Source: Tyto alba (lineage: Eukaryota; Chordata; Aves; Strigiformes; Tytonidae). Taken from it: a stretch of DNA of 64,000 nucleotides. The position numbers were made by a program, and so were the translations under genes. The notes beneath the pieces are model-generated. The model was given only the letters and a program-made list of their open reading frames with translations. It searched no databases and was not told the DNA's origin. The stretch is from positions 25,641,698 to 25,705,697 of the forward strand of contig NW_024881321.1 in the NCBI RefSeq assembly GCF_018691265.1, read 5' to 3'. Shown piece by piece: positions 50,504 to 61,710 of the stretch. Position 1 is the first letter of the stretch; every line of letters begins with the position of its first letter.

Positions 50504-50609
50504 CTGCAGCCCTGTGGGAGGGACTCCAGTCAGAGAAAGTTAGTGACCCACGACGAAGCAGTGTGGGGAATGCTGCGGCCTGTGGGAGGGACTCATGTCG
50601 GAGAAAGTT
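50504..50609 (+). repeat. Internal tandem duplication in LTR, period about 69 bp
   Basis: Two copies of a CTGC(A/G)GCC(C)TGTGGGAGGGACTC...GAGAAAGTT segment start at 50504 and 50573. The other LTR has no comparable pair, so the duplication is copy- or subfamily-specific. Confidence 0.75.
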
Positions 50610-50870
50610 TGTGGAGGACTGTCTCCTGCGAGAGGGGGACCATGCTGGAGCAGAAGGAACAAGTTCCAGAAGCTCCCCCCACTGAAGATGGAAGAAGTGG
50701 CAGCACTGACTGCACCCCCCATTCCCTGCCCCTGCACCGCTGGGGGGAGGAGGTAGAGATATCGGGAGCAGAACTGAGCCCGGGAAGAAGGGAGGGGTGG
50801 GGGGAAGGTGTTCTCAAGATGTGGCAATGCTTCTCACTGTCCTTTTCTGTTATGTGTTATTAGTGTCAGT

Positions 50871-50876
50871 AATAAA
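50871..50876 (+). terminator. LTR polyadenylation signal AATAAA
   Basis: AATAAA about 710 bp after the TATA-like box, in an alignable position to ATTAAA in the other LTR. Confidence 0.65.
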
Positions 50877-51061
50877 TATATGTTCTTTTTTCCTTCCCCT
50901 AGCAAGTCTGCCTTTTGCTTGTGACCATAAAGGGTGATTTTCCCATCCTAGTCTTATCTTGAACCCCAAGCCTGGCTCTCTGTCCCTTCTTATTGCCGAA
51001 AGAGAAGGGGGAGAGAGTGGCTGCATGGTGTTTGGCTGCTGACCAGGATCAAACCACAACA

Positions 51062-51066
51062 CATCC
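51062..51066. repeat. Right target-site duplication (CATCC)
   Basis: Identical to CATCC at 49986-49990. Confidence 0.9.
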
Positions 51067-51640
51067 TCACATTAAGAACTTCTGAGAACTCTCTGATTTC
51101 ATGGTCACTGCCAAGGCTGCTCCTGACCTTCACACTACCAGCCAGCTCTTCCTTGTTTGTCAGTATCACGTCCAGCAAAGCACCTCCCTTCATCAGGTCC
51201 TTAATCATCTGTGCCAAGGAAGTCATCATCAATCCACTCCAGAAAGCTCCTGCATTGCTTCTGCTCTACTGTGTTTTCCTTCCAGCAGATATCAGTGAAA
51301 TTCAATTCCTCCATAAGGACAGTGCCTACAAACAGGAGACTTCCTTCAGTTGTTTGAAGAAGGTTTCAGATACTTTTTCCTGATCAGGTGGTCTGTAGCA
51401 GACACCCACCATGTCTTCCACAGTTGTCTGCCCACTAATCCTGACCTCACTTTGTCAGGTTGATCCTGTCTCTTACAAGCAACCCTCAATCCTCAGAGAG
51501 CCTTCCCTGGTCACAAAAAAAATTCCCAAATCCCTGTTGTTGACACCACCTGCACAGCCAGTTGAATGTACAGGATTCATCCACTCCTTCACAGCCCTTC
51601 CCCCGTCACCAGAAAGACTGAGAAGAATACCAAACTTTTA
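51067..51640 (-). mobile_element. CR1 LINE ORF2 fragment, endonuclease part (broken)
   Basis: This is the continuation of the interrupted CR1. On the minus strand it shows GGALLDVILTNKEEL followed by LGSDHEI. These match the C-terminal part of the CR1 apurinic-type endonuclease, including the S-D-H motif whose histidine is catalytic (codons at 51101-51109). Nearer 51400 the sequence corresponds to the part of the domain encoding the VGVCYRPP-like loop (plus strand GGTCTGTAGCAGACACCCACC). Frameshifts and stops break the frame, and the 5' part of ORF2 and all of ORF1 are missing. The edge near 51640 is approximate. Confidence 0.85.
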
Positions 51641-52337
51641 ATTAACAAATAAAACACTACTAAAATGAAGAAAGCAGAGATTCTAATCTGAGTTGGAAAG
51701 CTGAAAATCTCATTTTAATAGAAATGCTTTTGAATTATGCTGTTGCAAGTCAGAATCTGCCCCCTGAACTATTAAATAAAACAAACCAAATAGAATTTCT
51801 GTTCTCCTCTATTCTCAGTTCATTGTTGTGAATTTTCTTCTTGGAATGTGAACTTGTTATTGATTGTTTACTATCTGCACCACTCATTCAATAAGCTTAT
51901 CACTAAACTTGGCCATAAAAGATGCTCAAAGCAAATGAGAAAGTGCAGTATCTATTCTCCTTCGGTAATGACTAAATTCACCTTTGTTTCAGAGGAGTCC
52001 TTATGGAAAAAAATTGGACTCTAGCAAGAAGTTGGAAGATAGATTCAAGCATGATATTCACCAGCATGAGCACATGGGAAGATCTGGTCAAAGGACAAAG
52101 GAAACAATTTGCATGGATATATCCTTGAAAATAATATTTTGATAATTTTCCCAAAGGTTTAAAAGCCAGAAATGCAGGAGTCTGTCTCAAAATAAGTGAG
52201 TAGATTCTTTATGTTGTGAGATACACTTGAATCATCCCCTTATAACCTAAAACAGAAAAATCAAGAAAAGACCAATGTCTCCTTACAGGGATCCTCTAAG
52301 ATCATATGGTAGGAGAGATAAGGTACTGTCTCCTATG

Positions 52338-52436
52338 AAAAACAAACAAACAAACAAACAAACAAACAAACAAACAAACAGCAACAAAACAAAACAAAAA
52401 CAAACAAACAAACAAAAAAAAAACCACAAACAAACA
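52338..52436. repeat. (AAAC)n microsatellite, about 100 bp
   Basis: About ten pure AAAC units, then a GC interruption, AAAAC units, a second short AAAC run, an A10 run and a last CAAACAAAC. The longest simple repeat in the window. Confidence 0.95.
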
Positions 52437-55400
52437 GCACATGGACAGTGACTTAATTTTAGAAACTCCCCAAAGCCTGCATGTATCCATGGGTCTTTTG
52501 TCTCCACACAGGCACTCATAAACCCCTTGTGGTATTATATATTTTAGAATTTTTTTGGTTTTATGTAGAGTATTCCTAGGCTCTAGATTTTTAGTATGTC
52601 ACTGTGCATTTCAAACAACATTAAAGAGATACCCTTCCAAAATCTGTAATAGCTTCAAAGATTTTTATAAATGTAAAATAGCATCAAAAATATCAAGATG
52701 CTAAAATCTGTCTCTATGATAACTTTCAGATATTTGACAGCATCACAGAGAATGCGGGATCTGTGTTACTTAAAAAGAAGATTATCCATCACTCAGTTTA
52801 TCTATTTGAAAAAATATGATTTGACTGAAAGGAGCTATAAAAAAGAAACAAACCAGAAATAAACTATGTCAGAGAGAAAAACCTAGAAGCATAAGAAGCC
52901 CTAACAGATGGAAAGGGTGAAAAATCTTCATTTGAATTTCACTAGTAGGGCAATCAACTGATGTCTCCAGAGACAGAGATTAATGTTAGAAAGCAATCAA
53001 GCAAATAAACAAAACCCCTACTAAATGGTTAAAATTTTCACCCTATGGGTAGGGAGAGAAGAATATTTTGAGAGACAAGTACTGATAAATATGGAGCCAG
53101 GAGCAAAGGGGTGGTAGCTACAAAATGCTTGAGACCATGGGATTCACTTTGGCTTGGAGAGACCTGAGGAGGTACAAATGAGATGGAAACTTCTCCAAGA
53201 TGTGTACACAGTGGTTATAACCCCATTGCGTTGGCTGTATTCCTTTGAGTGAATAAATAGTACTTCCATTTAGAATGAAGTAATCTGAATCACTTTCAAT
53301 CAATTTACAGGCTTTTGAAAAGGTGTCTTAAAGACGATAATTACTGTTAGTAGGCAGATATGGCCATTATGTGAGAAGATGGAGGACGGTAATGATACTT
53401 GGTGTTCTTTACATGTAATCCTGACAAGAAAGCACAATTAGTGGGTTTGCAGAGATGTGCTCCAGATTCAGCTCACCTAGAAAAAGGTACAGAATGAGAT
53501 CTGAAACTTGGAGGAAGTCTTTGGTGGGACAAGGGAGAGTTCATGCACTAAATTTTCCTGTAAGTCATTACATGAACTAAAAAAAAAATTATAATTTTTG
53601 TTTCTGTTTCTAAAAAGCTTCAGAAGTCTAAGAACCAGTTATTTGATATGCTTGAAAAAAAGGTCTTTCATTTACAGAAAAACTTTCTTTACAGGTCTTT
53701 TCAGATATCTCTTGCTGTTGAATAGCTTCTGAGTTCAATAAAGCACTTATTCAGCAACAAACCCTCTATAGGCAAACACTTTGGGAATTTTCAATGTGGG
53801 GTTTCTTGCAAGATTACTTCTGGTTTCTTTTTGTGACCATTCCTTGGTTTCCTGAACCTATCTTTATCTACAGATACTATTTGATAGAAAAAAAATAATA
53901 CTCTAAAAAAAATGTTTCCTGTTTATTCCCAGGAGCTGAAGGGAAACTGGCAGATATAATGTTCATTCTGATGACAATTAGGCTTGAAATTCTTTATGAG
54001 TTAGTTATTCTGAGATCCCTTCTATCCAGGCTTTACTGTTGGATACAAAAAAATCGTTTAGACTTATGTATATGTGCAAATTTATATTTAAAAAACAAAC
54101 AAACAAACCAACCAGAAAATAGATGCATTCTTAAACCTGGGCAGAAGATTATTGTTGTGAGGAATTCAGGCAGGCTTTTCGACATAGTAATTGTATTTAT
54201 TTCATACTATTCTACTAATATGCTTCAGTATCAGCAACAAAATATCAGTACAGCAAGTTCTTACAGCCTTGATGCTGTAGAGGCAACCCCACATTAAAGA
54301 TGTTGAAAACCAGTGCAGAGCTGAGAAGTCCTGTAATAACCTATGTTTAGGTAATCATTAATATACCTACCAGTTTTCATAACTTCAAAGGAAAATCTAT
54401 AAGAACTTAGCTAGAATTCTTTTGTGCTGTTCAATGACTTCCTTATGTGTAGAAATGGAAATCTAAGGAGTTACAGATATGTGACCCCTTCATTTCAGTA
54501 CTGAACTTAATTTGACAAGTCTGTTGCCAAAAAAGAGCGACTCTGGTAAACAGCTCTAGCACATACTGGTAGCACAGAAAGTTTAGGGCCTGATATTAAG
54601 ACTTTTTGAGGCCCAGAAACTCCAGCTGAATAACATGGAAGATTAATGTTCAACATCTTTGGAAAAAAAGGCTTTTATTGTGACTGGCAAGGGAAATGCG
54701 GGTCTACTTATTAGAAATTTGCAGCTCTCTCAGTGTCCAGGGATGCTCACACATGAATACAGATTTGTGCAAGATAACTTAAACTCTCCAGAAAAAAAAC
54801 AGGGAAATGGAGTCAATATTTTTGTGATCTTACAAGCTTTCTGATGGTTATGCTTCTGAGTATATAATTAATTATTTGTAGTACTGTAGTGTCTAAAATC
54901 TCTCTAAGGGGTTATGAAAGGAGCCTGTTGTGTCAGGAGCAGTCAAATTCAAAATAAAATACAGGCACCACTCCAGAGAATTTTCTACTATGAAGATTAG
55001 ATCAATAACCTTTAATCTACTTCTCTACCTTCATAATTCTGTTCAAAATGTAGGAAGAGGAATTATGTACTTACAGTACCAGAATTAAACCAGCCGAGCT
55101 AAAGTATCCTCTGGTATGCCAATCATTTTCTCCCAACAAAGAAATAACCCACTGCTGGAGTTTCACCTCTGATCTAGGAAACTACTATCACAAAATGAGG
55201 CACTGAATACAATACATCACAGACGACACAAGGAGTCATCCAGAAAAGAATAGCTGAGAAAACACAGATGAACCTCACTAAAGGTCATCACCTTCACCTG
55301 TTCTGATAAACTTTCCTCCTCAAACCATTTTAGCCTTAGATAACTTGTTTTATTTCCCACTGGACTTAAAAGAGATCCAGCTGGTGTTCAAAGATAAATG

Positions 55401-57429
55401 TGAATTGTTCAGTTACTTGAAAGTCCTGCAGTGACAATGGTCACATTGGGTATAAGGAGAATGAAAACTTTATTTTCATTGACTTCTTCAGTATGACAAA
55501 TTTTCACATTAAGTCTTTTAAAATTCATCAACCAAGAAAATGCTAACACTATGAGTCACTTCTTTATATGATCTTTTTCAGATCTCTTGAGATCTTCCCT
55601 GAACAGTACAAGAAAATAGTCACTTAATAGTATATCCTTTTTCTTAGGACAAAACACAATCACATCTCAGATTATTTTATATTAATTATCTCTCCTAGTT
55701 ATCTGTAGTTAAAGTCATACAACATGGTAACAATATTTTACTTCCCCTGGATTTTTTACTTAGTCAGCTCTAGGATTTTTCTTAGGTGAGCTGGAACCCT
55801 TTCAGATTCACAGGAATAGATAAATACCATGATTTTCAAGACGGCTACAGAAGTAATATGAAGATTTCATTAAGGTTGACAGGAGTCTTTTCCTTGACCC
55901 TAATGGCAAACAGATTATGCAGAGGAGCAGGTTATGCAGATTTGTAAAATGGACCATACCCTTTCCACACACATAAAATATCACTGTGTCGGAGATATTC
56001 TTCAAAACTGGTAGACATGTGATCTGGAAATACATTTGACTTTCCAGAGACAAGTAGTGGCAAAGACAGTTCATACGTAGCCAATTACAATCACGATTTA
56101 AATCTATGGTTATCCCTTGCAGCATGATTTTGCTTGCCCATGATTCCTGTGATAATCTACCCTTAATTTCATTTATCTGAATATTTCAAGGGTCCTTAAA
56201 CATTTTGAATTATCAGAATTGGACCTTGGGAAATTAATGGATCTTAAGTCCGTAAGTGATGATTGGATACAGCTTTGATCTTTCCTTAACTGTACATCAC
56301 TAATTTTCACCTACTTACTACTGATCTTAATAACCTGCCTTTATTATATCACTTCCTTGGAAGTTCATTCTAGTATTCATCCACTCCTGCTATGAAAATT
56401 TTCTTTTTATTCTTTCCTTTGGGTTTTCCTGATCATCTCCAATATGAAATTGCAGAGCATGGCCTATTTTCCTCCATGTGCCTAGGTAAAGAGTACCAAG
56501 CACGGTATCCATGGTCAGCACTGCTGCATGTCTACTATCACCAATAATAAAAAGTAAGGCTCTGTCTGAGTGTGTGGGCTACTTCCAATAACAGCACTGC
56601 AGTATTTTGAAGTGTTAACCGAAGTCAAAAGAATCTAATTTAATTCACTGTAATTATGGGTGGGCTCATTTCCTAGTGCTAAGCATCCACAATTGGGCTA
56701 TTTCACTGAACACAAGGCTACATTCAGGGTTTCTTGTGATCAGACCAGTTCTGGAGAGGTCAAACACTCTGCTGCAGAGTCAGCCTTTGAAATTGAAAGC
56801 TCAAGAGAAGCCACAGGGAGTCAGGCCTCTCCTGGAGCAGGGTGGCAAAGCAGCCATTTCATTATTGCTTCTTTTTTTCTTATGTTAGTGGGCCTGGTCC
56901 TACCCACCTTCCCAGAGACAACTAGCTTGAAGTCAAAAAATTTTTTACTTTACGGGTCTAGCAGGTTTGGGCATAGGCTTTCTCAGTGGAGTAAAAAAAA
57001 TTATCCTGCTTTGCAAAACAGTGATCTGTTTGCCATATCAAAACATAGCTTTATTTTATTTTCCTTGAGGATATATTAAGACTACTTAAGGAAGAGTTAG
57101 AATGCTCAAAAATTAACTAAAATTATTTGGATAATGTGTAGATTTATTAATTTCAGGAAATATATATATTCTATAGAATATAATACTTCTAAAAATCATT
57201 AGTATCCTGACATGTTAGGAAATCTTTTTATTAAGCTTAGCAACCCATGAATATATCTGTGTGACAGTATTTGAACTTAGATTTATTTGTCATTAACTGG
57301 AGTTAAATTTTCTGATACCTTTGTAACAATCAACAATAAACACTTATGAAGTGAAAAGCCACTACACCACCTCTAACCTGGTATTTTAGAAAGGGTAGCT
57401 CTACAGGAGACTAGTAAAACAAAAAATGG

Positions 57430-57451
57430 TAAACCATACTAGTATGGTTTA
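57430..57451. repeat. Perfect 22-bp palindrome
   Basis: The 11-bp arm TAAACCATACT is followed directly by its reverse complement with no spacer. Confidence 0.95.
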
Positions 57452-59192
57452 TTAAATGACAGTGATTCAAAAAGCTTGTTGCAAAATTCCTGTTGTTTTG
57501 CTGGAAATTCTGAAGAGTTTTACTACTTATGATGAATTTCTAAAAAGTCTGTATTCCTCAGGAAAAGAAGTGCACAGAGGGAAGGGGAGGTTATCTTAAA
57601 GTAGATTTGAAACTGTTTTATCTACAAAATGAAAGGTTTGCTTTGTGCCTGGAAACTAAGCACCAGTATAGTAGTTTTTGTGTTCCTAAATGTAATGCAA
57701 AGAGATTGATACTAACATTAATGTAATTCAGAAAAGGCAGCATGAATAAAAATGAGAATTAAAAAATGGAAATATATTCTACCGAAACTCACTAATAATA
57801 TGTTTTTGCTTTTAGAATTCTTCTTTAGAAAAGATTAAGAGCATAATTCACCTCTGTAACTGAGCAAAACTATGTACAGAAAATAAGACAGAAGTACAAA
57901 CACAAATTTATAGCTCATCTATGGAGGGAGTGCCAGAGGCTAAAGGGTATATTTTTGGACTCTCTTGGCCCTGGAACCTCTCTGGCATGCAGGACTGAGC
58001 AGGAGAGGGAACAACCAAGGAAGTCAGCAAGGTAGAATCCCAGCCTTTGCTCCCCCAAAATGGGAAAGTTTGAAAGGCGACCACCATTGCAAACCCTGTT
58101 TCCAAAATCAAAGTGAGAGGATCACACCATAGGGACCCAAAGAGTAAGAGGTTTTAATCCAAGTCATATGTGATCCATCAGCATATTTAGAAATGCATAC
58201 TTGCATCTGAAAAACACATCTGTTACATTTTTTTTTCAGCTGCCAAACCCTTAAAAAAAAAGACATTGCTTCTGACCTGAAGTAAAAGCATCTTGAAAGT
58301 GAACTTGACCTTAGAATAACACAGAAGACCCAGTTAGCAAGGTATAAGCAACCTGTTCTTACATGAAAAATTTAAAGTAAAACTTCTGTGTGTCAGTTCA
58401 TCACCACATGTGCCCCTTTTACCAAATGAGAGAAGTAAGCATTTTCAGGAGGTGATACATCTAATTTTAAGACAGACGTGTGAGATAGATGTACTGTTTT
58501 TTGGAGGTGACATTTTTCTCTCCATTGATCACCAGGGTGACCTAGGATGAACTAGATCATGTTTTGATGTCTCCTTTGTAGATAAGTTGAGAAAAAATGT
58601 TTCTCAAGTTAGTTTTTTGCCACTTCTCTCTGAAATAAAATGTTCCAGTCCCTCCAATCACAGAGAAGTCAAGAGAAATATTTTTCTTACACTTGTATTT
58701 CTCTTTCCTGGCCATATTTTTAAATGTCCACTTGCCCTTCAGTAATCAAATCACATAAATTACAAAAAATATAATGAAAGTGCTTAAAAATAATTGAAAA
58801 TAAACATCTTTCACTCAAAGACCACAACTTTCTCAGCGATATCAGAAAGCCTCTTTTTTTCTCCACAAGCATATTAAGAGTTTCTGAAGACCAACTGTGA
58901 CAGCGTCCTAAGATATTGCATTTCATTCCCTTATTCCTTTGAGAACACATAAAGGATTCTTATCATGATGCCGTGTCTTCATTTTCCAAAAAAAATCTAT
59001 ATAAAAGATAGCAAGTCCCATTGAATGGGTTGTTCATTTACAACTATCATGGATTTACTAAAAAATCAATTTTAAAATAAAAGTATGATTTCCAAAACAT
59101 GGAAATGTACAGTATATACTATATGTACACGTTTTTCTCTCTTAATTTATTTGCTAAAATATTGGTGAAAGAGAGCCAAGGGAACTTTTCTC

Positions 59193-59208
59193 TTTTTTTT
59201 TTTTTTTT
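59193..59208. repeat. Poly(T) run (T16)
   Basis: Uninterrupted run of 16 T. Confidence 0.95.
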
Positions 59209-59710
59209 CATCCCATGAAGTGCTGAAGGAGCAATTGTGTTAATAACCTCAGCTGATTTTTTGCTTATTAGTGTAATGAGGTTGTGTGGCCCTGTGTGGA
59301 ATACAGTGGCTTTGACCATGTTTTAATTTTTTCCCCCCTTGATTCCATCATATTGTTCTACATTGGAGTGAAGTGAAAACTAGGTCCAAAACACAATTCT
59401 TGATTTTTCTGTTGTTGTTCTTGAAAATGACACTTTAAAATTCATCCTACTTCTTGTCTGAAACTGTTTCTTTTGAAATCCTAGGATCTGGTGCTAGAGC
59501 AAGTTACAGCAAAGGAAAATGTCTGTTAGGAAGCCAGAGGAGTTTTAGATTGTCTTTTTCAAAACTAATCTCTAGTGGCTGAATCTCACAGGCATTTCAA
59601 AGTCAAATGAACTAAAAAGCTTCTTTGGGTAAACGTAGTATAAACTTGCCACAAACTGGGATCATGAAGACCTTTTCTGATATAGATTTACACTTGTGAT
59701 AGAGGTGTAC

Positions 59711-59752
59711 TAAAACAAAAACAAAACAAAACAAAACAAAACAAAACAAAAA
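59711..59752. repeat. (AAAAC)n microsatellite
   Basis: About seven AAAAC units, one expanded to AAAAAC. Confidence 0.95.
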
Positions 59753-60436
59753 CCTTTTCCTTCCATTCATTATATGAAGAACCTGGGGACTTCATATCAG
59801 AGGCTGACTGCCAGACCTTATTTATTTATGGTGGTCCTCTTTTGTCCATGCTTGATGTGTCCATGTCAAAATGCTAATGATGAAAATGGGACACCTTCAT
59901 AAACAACATTTGAAAATTATGGTGTAAATGGTCCACTGATGTAAACTGTCACAGCTACAGAGTAAGAAAAAAAATGATTAGCATTTGTAACAGCAGAAGA
60001 ACTGCTTCAAGTAAATATGCTGTCTTTCTTTACAAAGTTTTGATAGCATGGATGAACCTCGTATTTCCTTAAATTTCTGAATGGATGGAATTTCCTCTTA
60101 TATGGACAACTTATACAGGCATTAAGGAAAAGTGCTGAATCTATCCAGACTGAAGTCTATATTGTAGGTCTTCAACATGGTTTGGGAGGATTTAACTATT
60201 GAATAAATTTTTCTGAATAAAATTATTTAGCTAGCTTAGAAAACTAAAGAATGTAGCTAGTTGCTTTTTATTTCTCGATTTGGAAGGCTCATTTCACTGT
60301 ATTTAGTGCAGAAAAAAAATACTTGATATTCCAACAGGTGAAATATCCTGAGGAGAAAGAGATGTTAAATGCTTCTTTTTCCCTACGAAAATGCCTACAG
60401 CATTTCCCTCACCAAGAGGTTTTTCTTAAATGAAAG

Positions 60437-60464
60437 AAAAAAAAAAAAAAAAAAAAGAGAGAGA
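60437..60464. repeat. A20 run followed by GAGAGA
   Basis: Twenty A, then GAGAGAGA, like the tract at 44871. Confidence 0.9.
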
Positions 60465-61149
60465 ACTCTATAAGTTTGAAGAATTCTGTGCTGTTCTTGG
60501 TAGCCAATGTTTATATCCAAAAAAAAATTCAAATGACTGGAAATTTTCTTGGCATGACAAGCTATGCAAATATTGCTAAAATGTGAAAAGAAAGACCATA
60601 TTTAATGGGTGTCTGCTTTAGTTCTGCATAGGCTATTGCAATTGTCCTGTGCAATAATACATTATTTATTGATATACTTTTCCTCCAAGAAACTTTGGCT
60701 TGGTGTTTTCAATATAGTAATCCAAAACTTTAAATTTTTTTTAGTTTGAAGATTTATATTCTCCAAAGAACAGGTATTCTTTTTATGGAATTATGACATC
60801 ATTTGCAGGAGAGATCTTAGCCTTACTAAAAGAAGGGAAGAAAAAAAATATAAAATAAGGGAGTCAATAGCAGAAAGGAAGGACCTTAATTCTTACTTTT
60901 TTCTTTCACCATGCATTCTACCTTTTTCTTAGACAAAGAATAAAAGAGGCACATGTTGCAAACAGTGAAATTGGTTGTCTTCCTCTTCCTAGAGTAATCA
61001 AATTGAATTAAAATGTTAATGCTGAAATTTGAATTTTAGAATTTAGATTTAAAAGATGTGATTTGTAAAAGGAAAATTACTTTGCAGATTCAACTCATCC
61101 TAAAGTAGCCATTTAAAATGGGTCGGCTAAGTAGAACCCAAAAAGTATC

Positions 61150-61710
61150 AATCACAGAATCACAAAAGGCCTGAGGTTAGAAGGGACCTCTGGAGGTCAG
61201 TTAAACCAAACCCTCTGATCAGGCAGGTCCACCTTAGATTCAGTTGTCCAGGACCACATCCAGATGTTTTTTTAATGTCTCAAAGGGTGGAGACTCCACA
61301 ACCTCCCTGGACAACCTATTCCAGTGCTCAGTCATCCTCACAGTACCAAAGTGCTTCCTGATGTTCAGAGGGAACCTCTTGTGATTCAGGGTGTGCCCAT
61401 TGTCTCTGGTCCTGTCACTGAGCACCATCAAGGAGAGCCTGTCTCTGTCCTCTTTGCACCATCCCTTTAGGTATTTGCATACCTTATGAGATCCCTCCTG
61501 AGCCTTCTCTTCTCCAGGGTAAATAGTCCCAGCTCTCTAATCCTTTCTTCATATGTGAGGAGCTCCAGTCCCTTAGTCATAAGTCTGTTTCCTCTAGTTT
61601 CTCTCCACTCATTCTTCAAGGATTCTAAGATTATTAATTCAGATGTATACAATGGGGACATGAAGGTTTCATCAGACTCCAGAGCTGAGATGACCATACT
61701 TAAGACAACA
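61150..61710 (-). mobile_element. CR1 LINE 3' end with terminal octamer repeat (broken ORF2)
   Basis: On the minus strand the element ends in TGTGATTCTGTGATT, the octamer-type tail typical of CR1 3' termini. Upstream the translation matches the C-terminus of CR1 ORF2: GLELLTYEERIRELGLF, LEKRRLRRDLI, then after a break RKHFGTVRMTEHWNRLSREV and FETLKKHLD (family: KKFFTVRVV.HWNRLP.EVVDAP). Stops and frameshifts separate the blocks. The 5' truncation lies near 61640-61710 and is approximate. This copy retains a 3' end, unlike the fragment at 48.7 kb, so the two are separate insertions. Confidence 0.88.

Larger units (their letters stand above)
49991..51061 (+). mobile_element. Solo LTR nested in CR1, avian ERVL-type (about 1.07 kb)
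   Basis: It starts TGTCCTGGGTTTGAGTG and ends GGATCAAACCACAACA, with imperfect terminal inverted repeats (TGT...GGGTTTG against CAAACC...ACA) and a perfect 5-bp duplication CATCC. The element order matches the 46652 LTR: GAGAAGCTTCTCAAAACTCC, CCAAT (50121-50125), TATTTAAG (50148-50155), CACCAAGGTCAGTGGAGG, GACGGCAGGGT, CTGTCTCCTGCGAGAGG, GAGGTAGAGATATC, then AATAAA and TTCCCCTAGCAAGTCTGCC. It differs in carrying a 69-bp internal duplication. No internal retroviral genes remain. Long ORFs within it on both strands are by-products of its GC-rich, CpG-retaining composition. The perfect duplication and retained CpGs suggest it is younger than the host CR1. Confidence 0.92.
51641..61149. other. 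AT-rich noncoding stretch
   Basis: No supported gene in about 9.5 kb. The longest open frames (for example 53959-54297 and 56660-57079 on plus, 55808-56125 on minus) have F/C/I-rich translations or simple-repeat peptides and no paired splice signals. Simple repeats and a palindrome are listed separately. A compositionally distinct patch at 57905-58130 has no recognisable content. Confidence 0.5.

Noticed and set aside
50459..50863. A 134-codon plus-strand frame with long antisense frames
   Set aside because: They fall wholly within the solo LTR. GC-rich sequence lowers stop density, and LTRs of this type carry no protein gene.
46652..51061. A complete endogenous retrovirus between the two LTRs
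   Set aside because: The interval is unique DNA plus CR1, without primer-binding site, gag, pol or env, and the flanking duplications differ.
53959..54297. A 112-codon plus-strand open frame
   Set aside because: It reads through a small AAAC repeat (KNKQTNQ peptide) and hydrophobic low-complexity residues. No supporting signals.
56660..57079. A 139-codon plus-strand open frame
   Set aside because: No splice-site pair, no domain, and the C-terminal half is F/S/L-rich as expected for AT-rich noncoding DNA.
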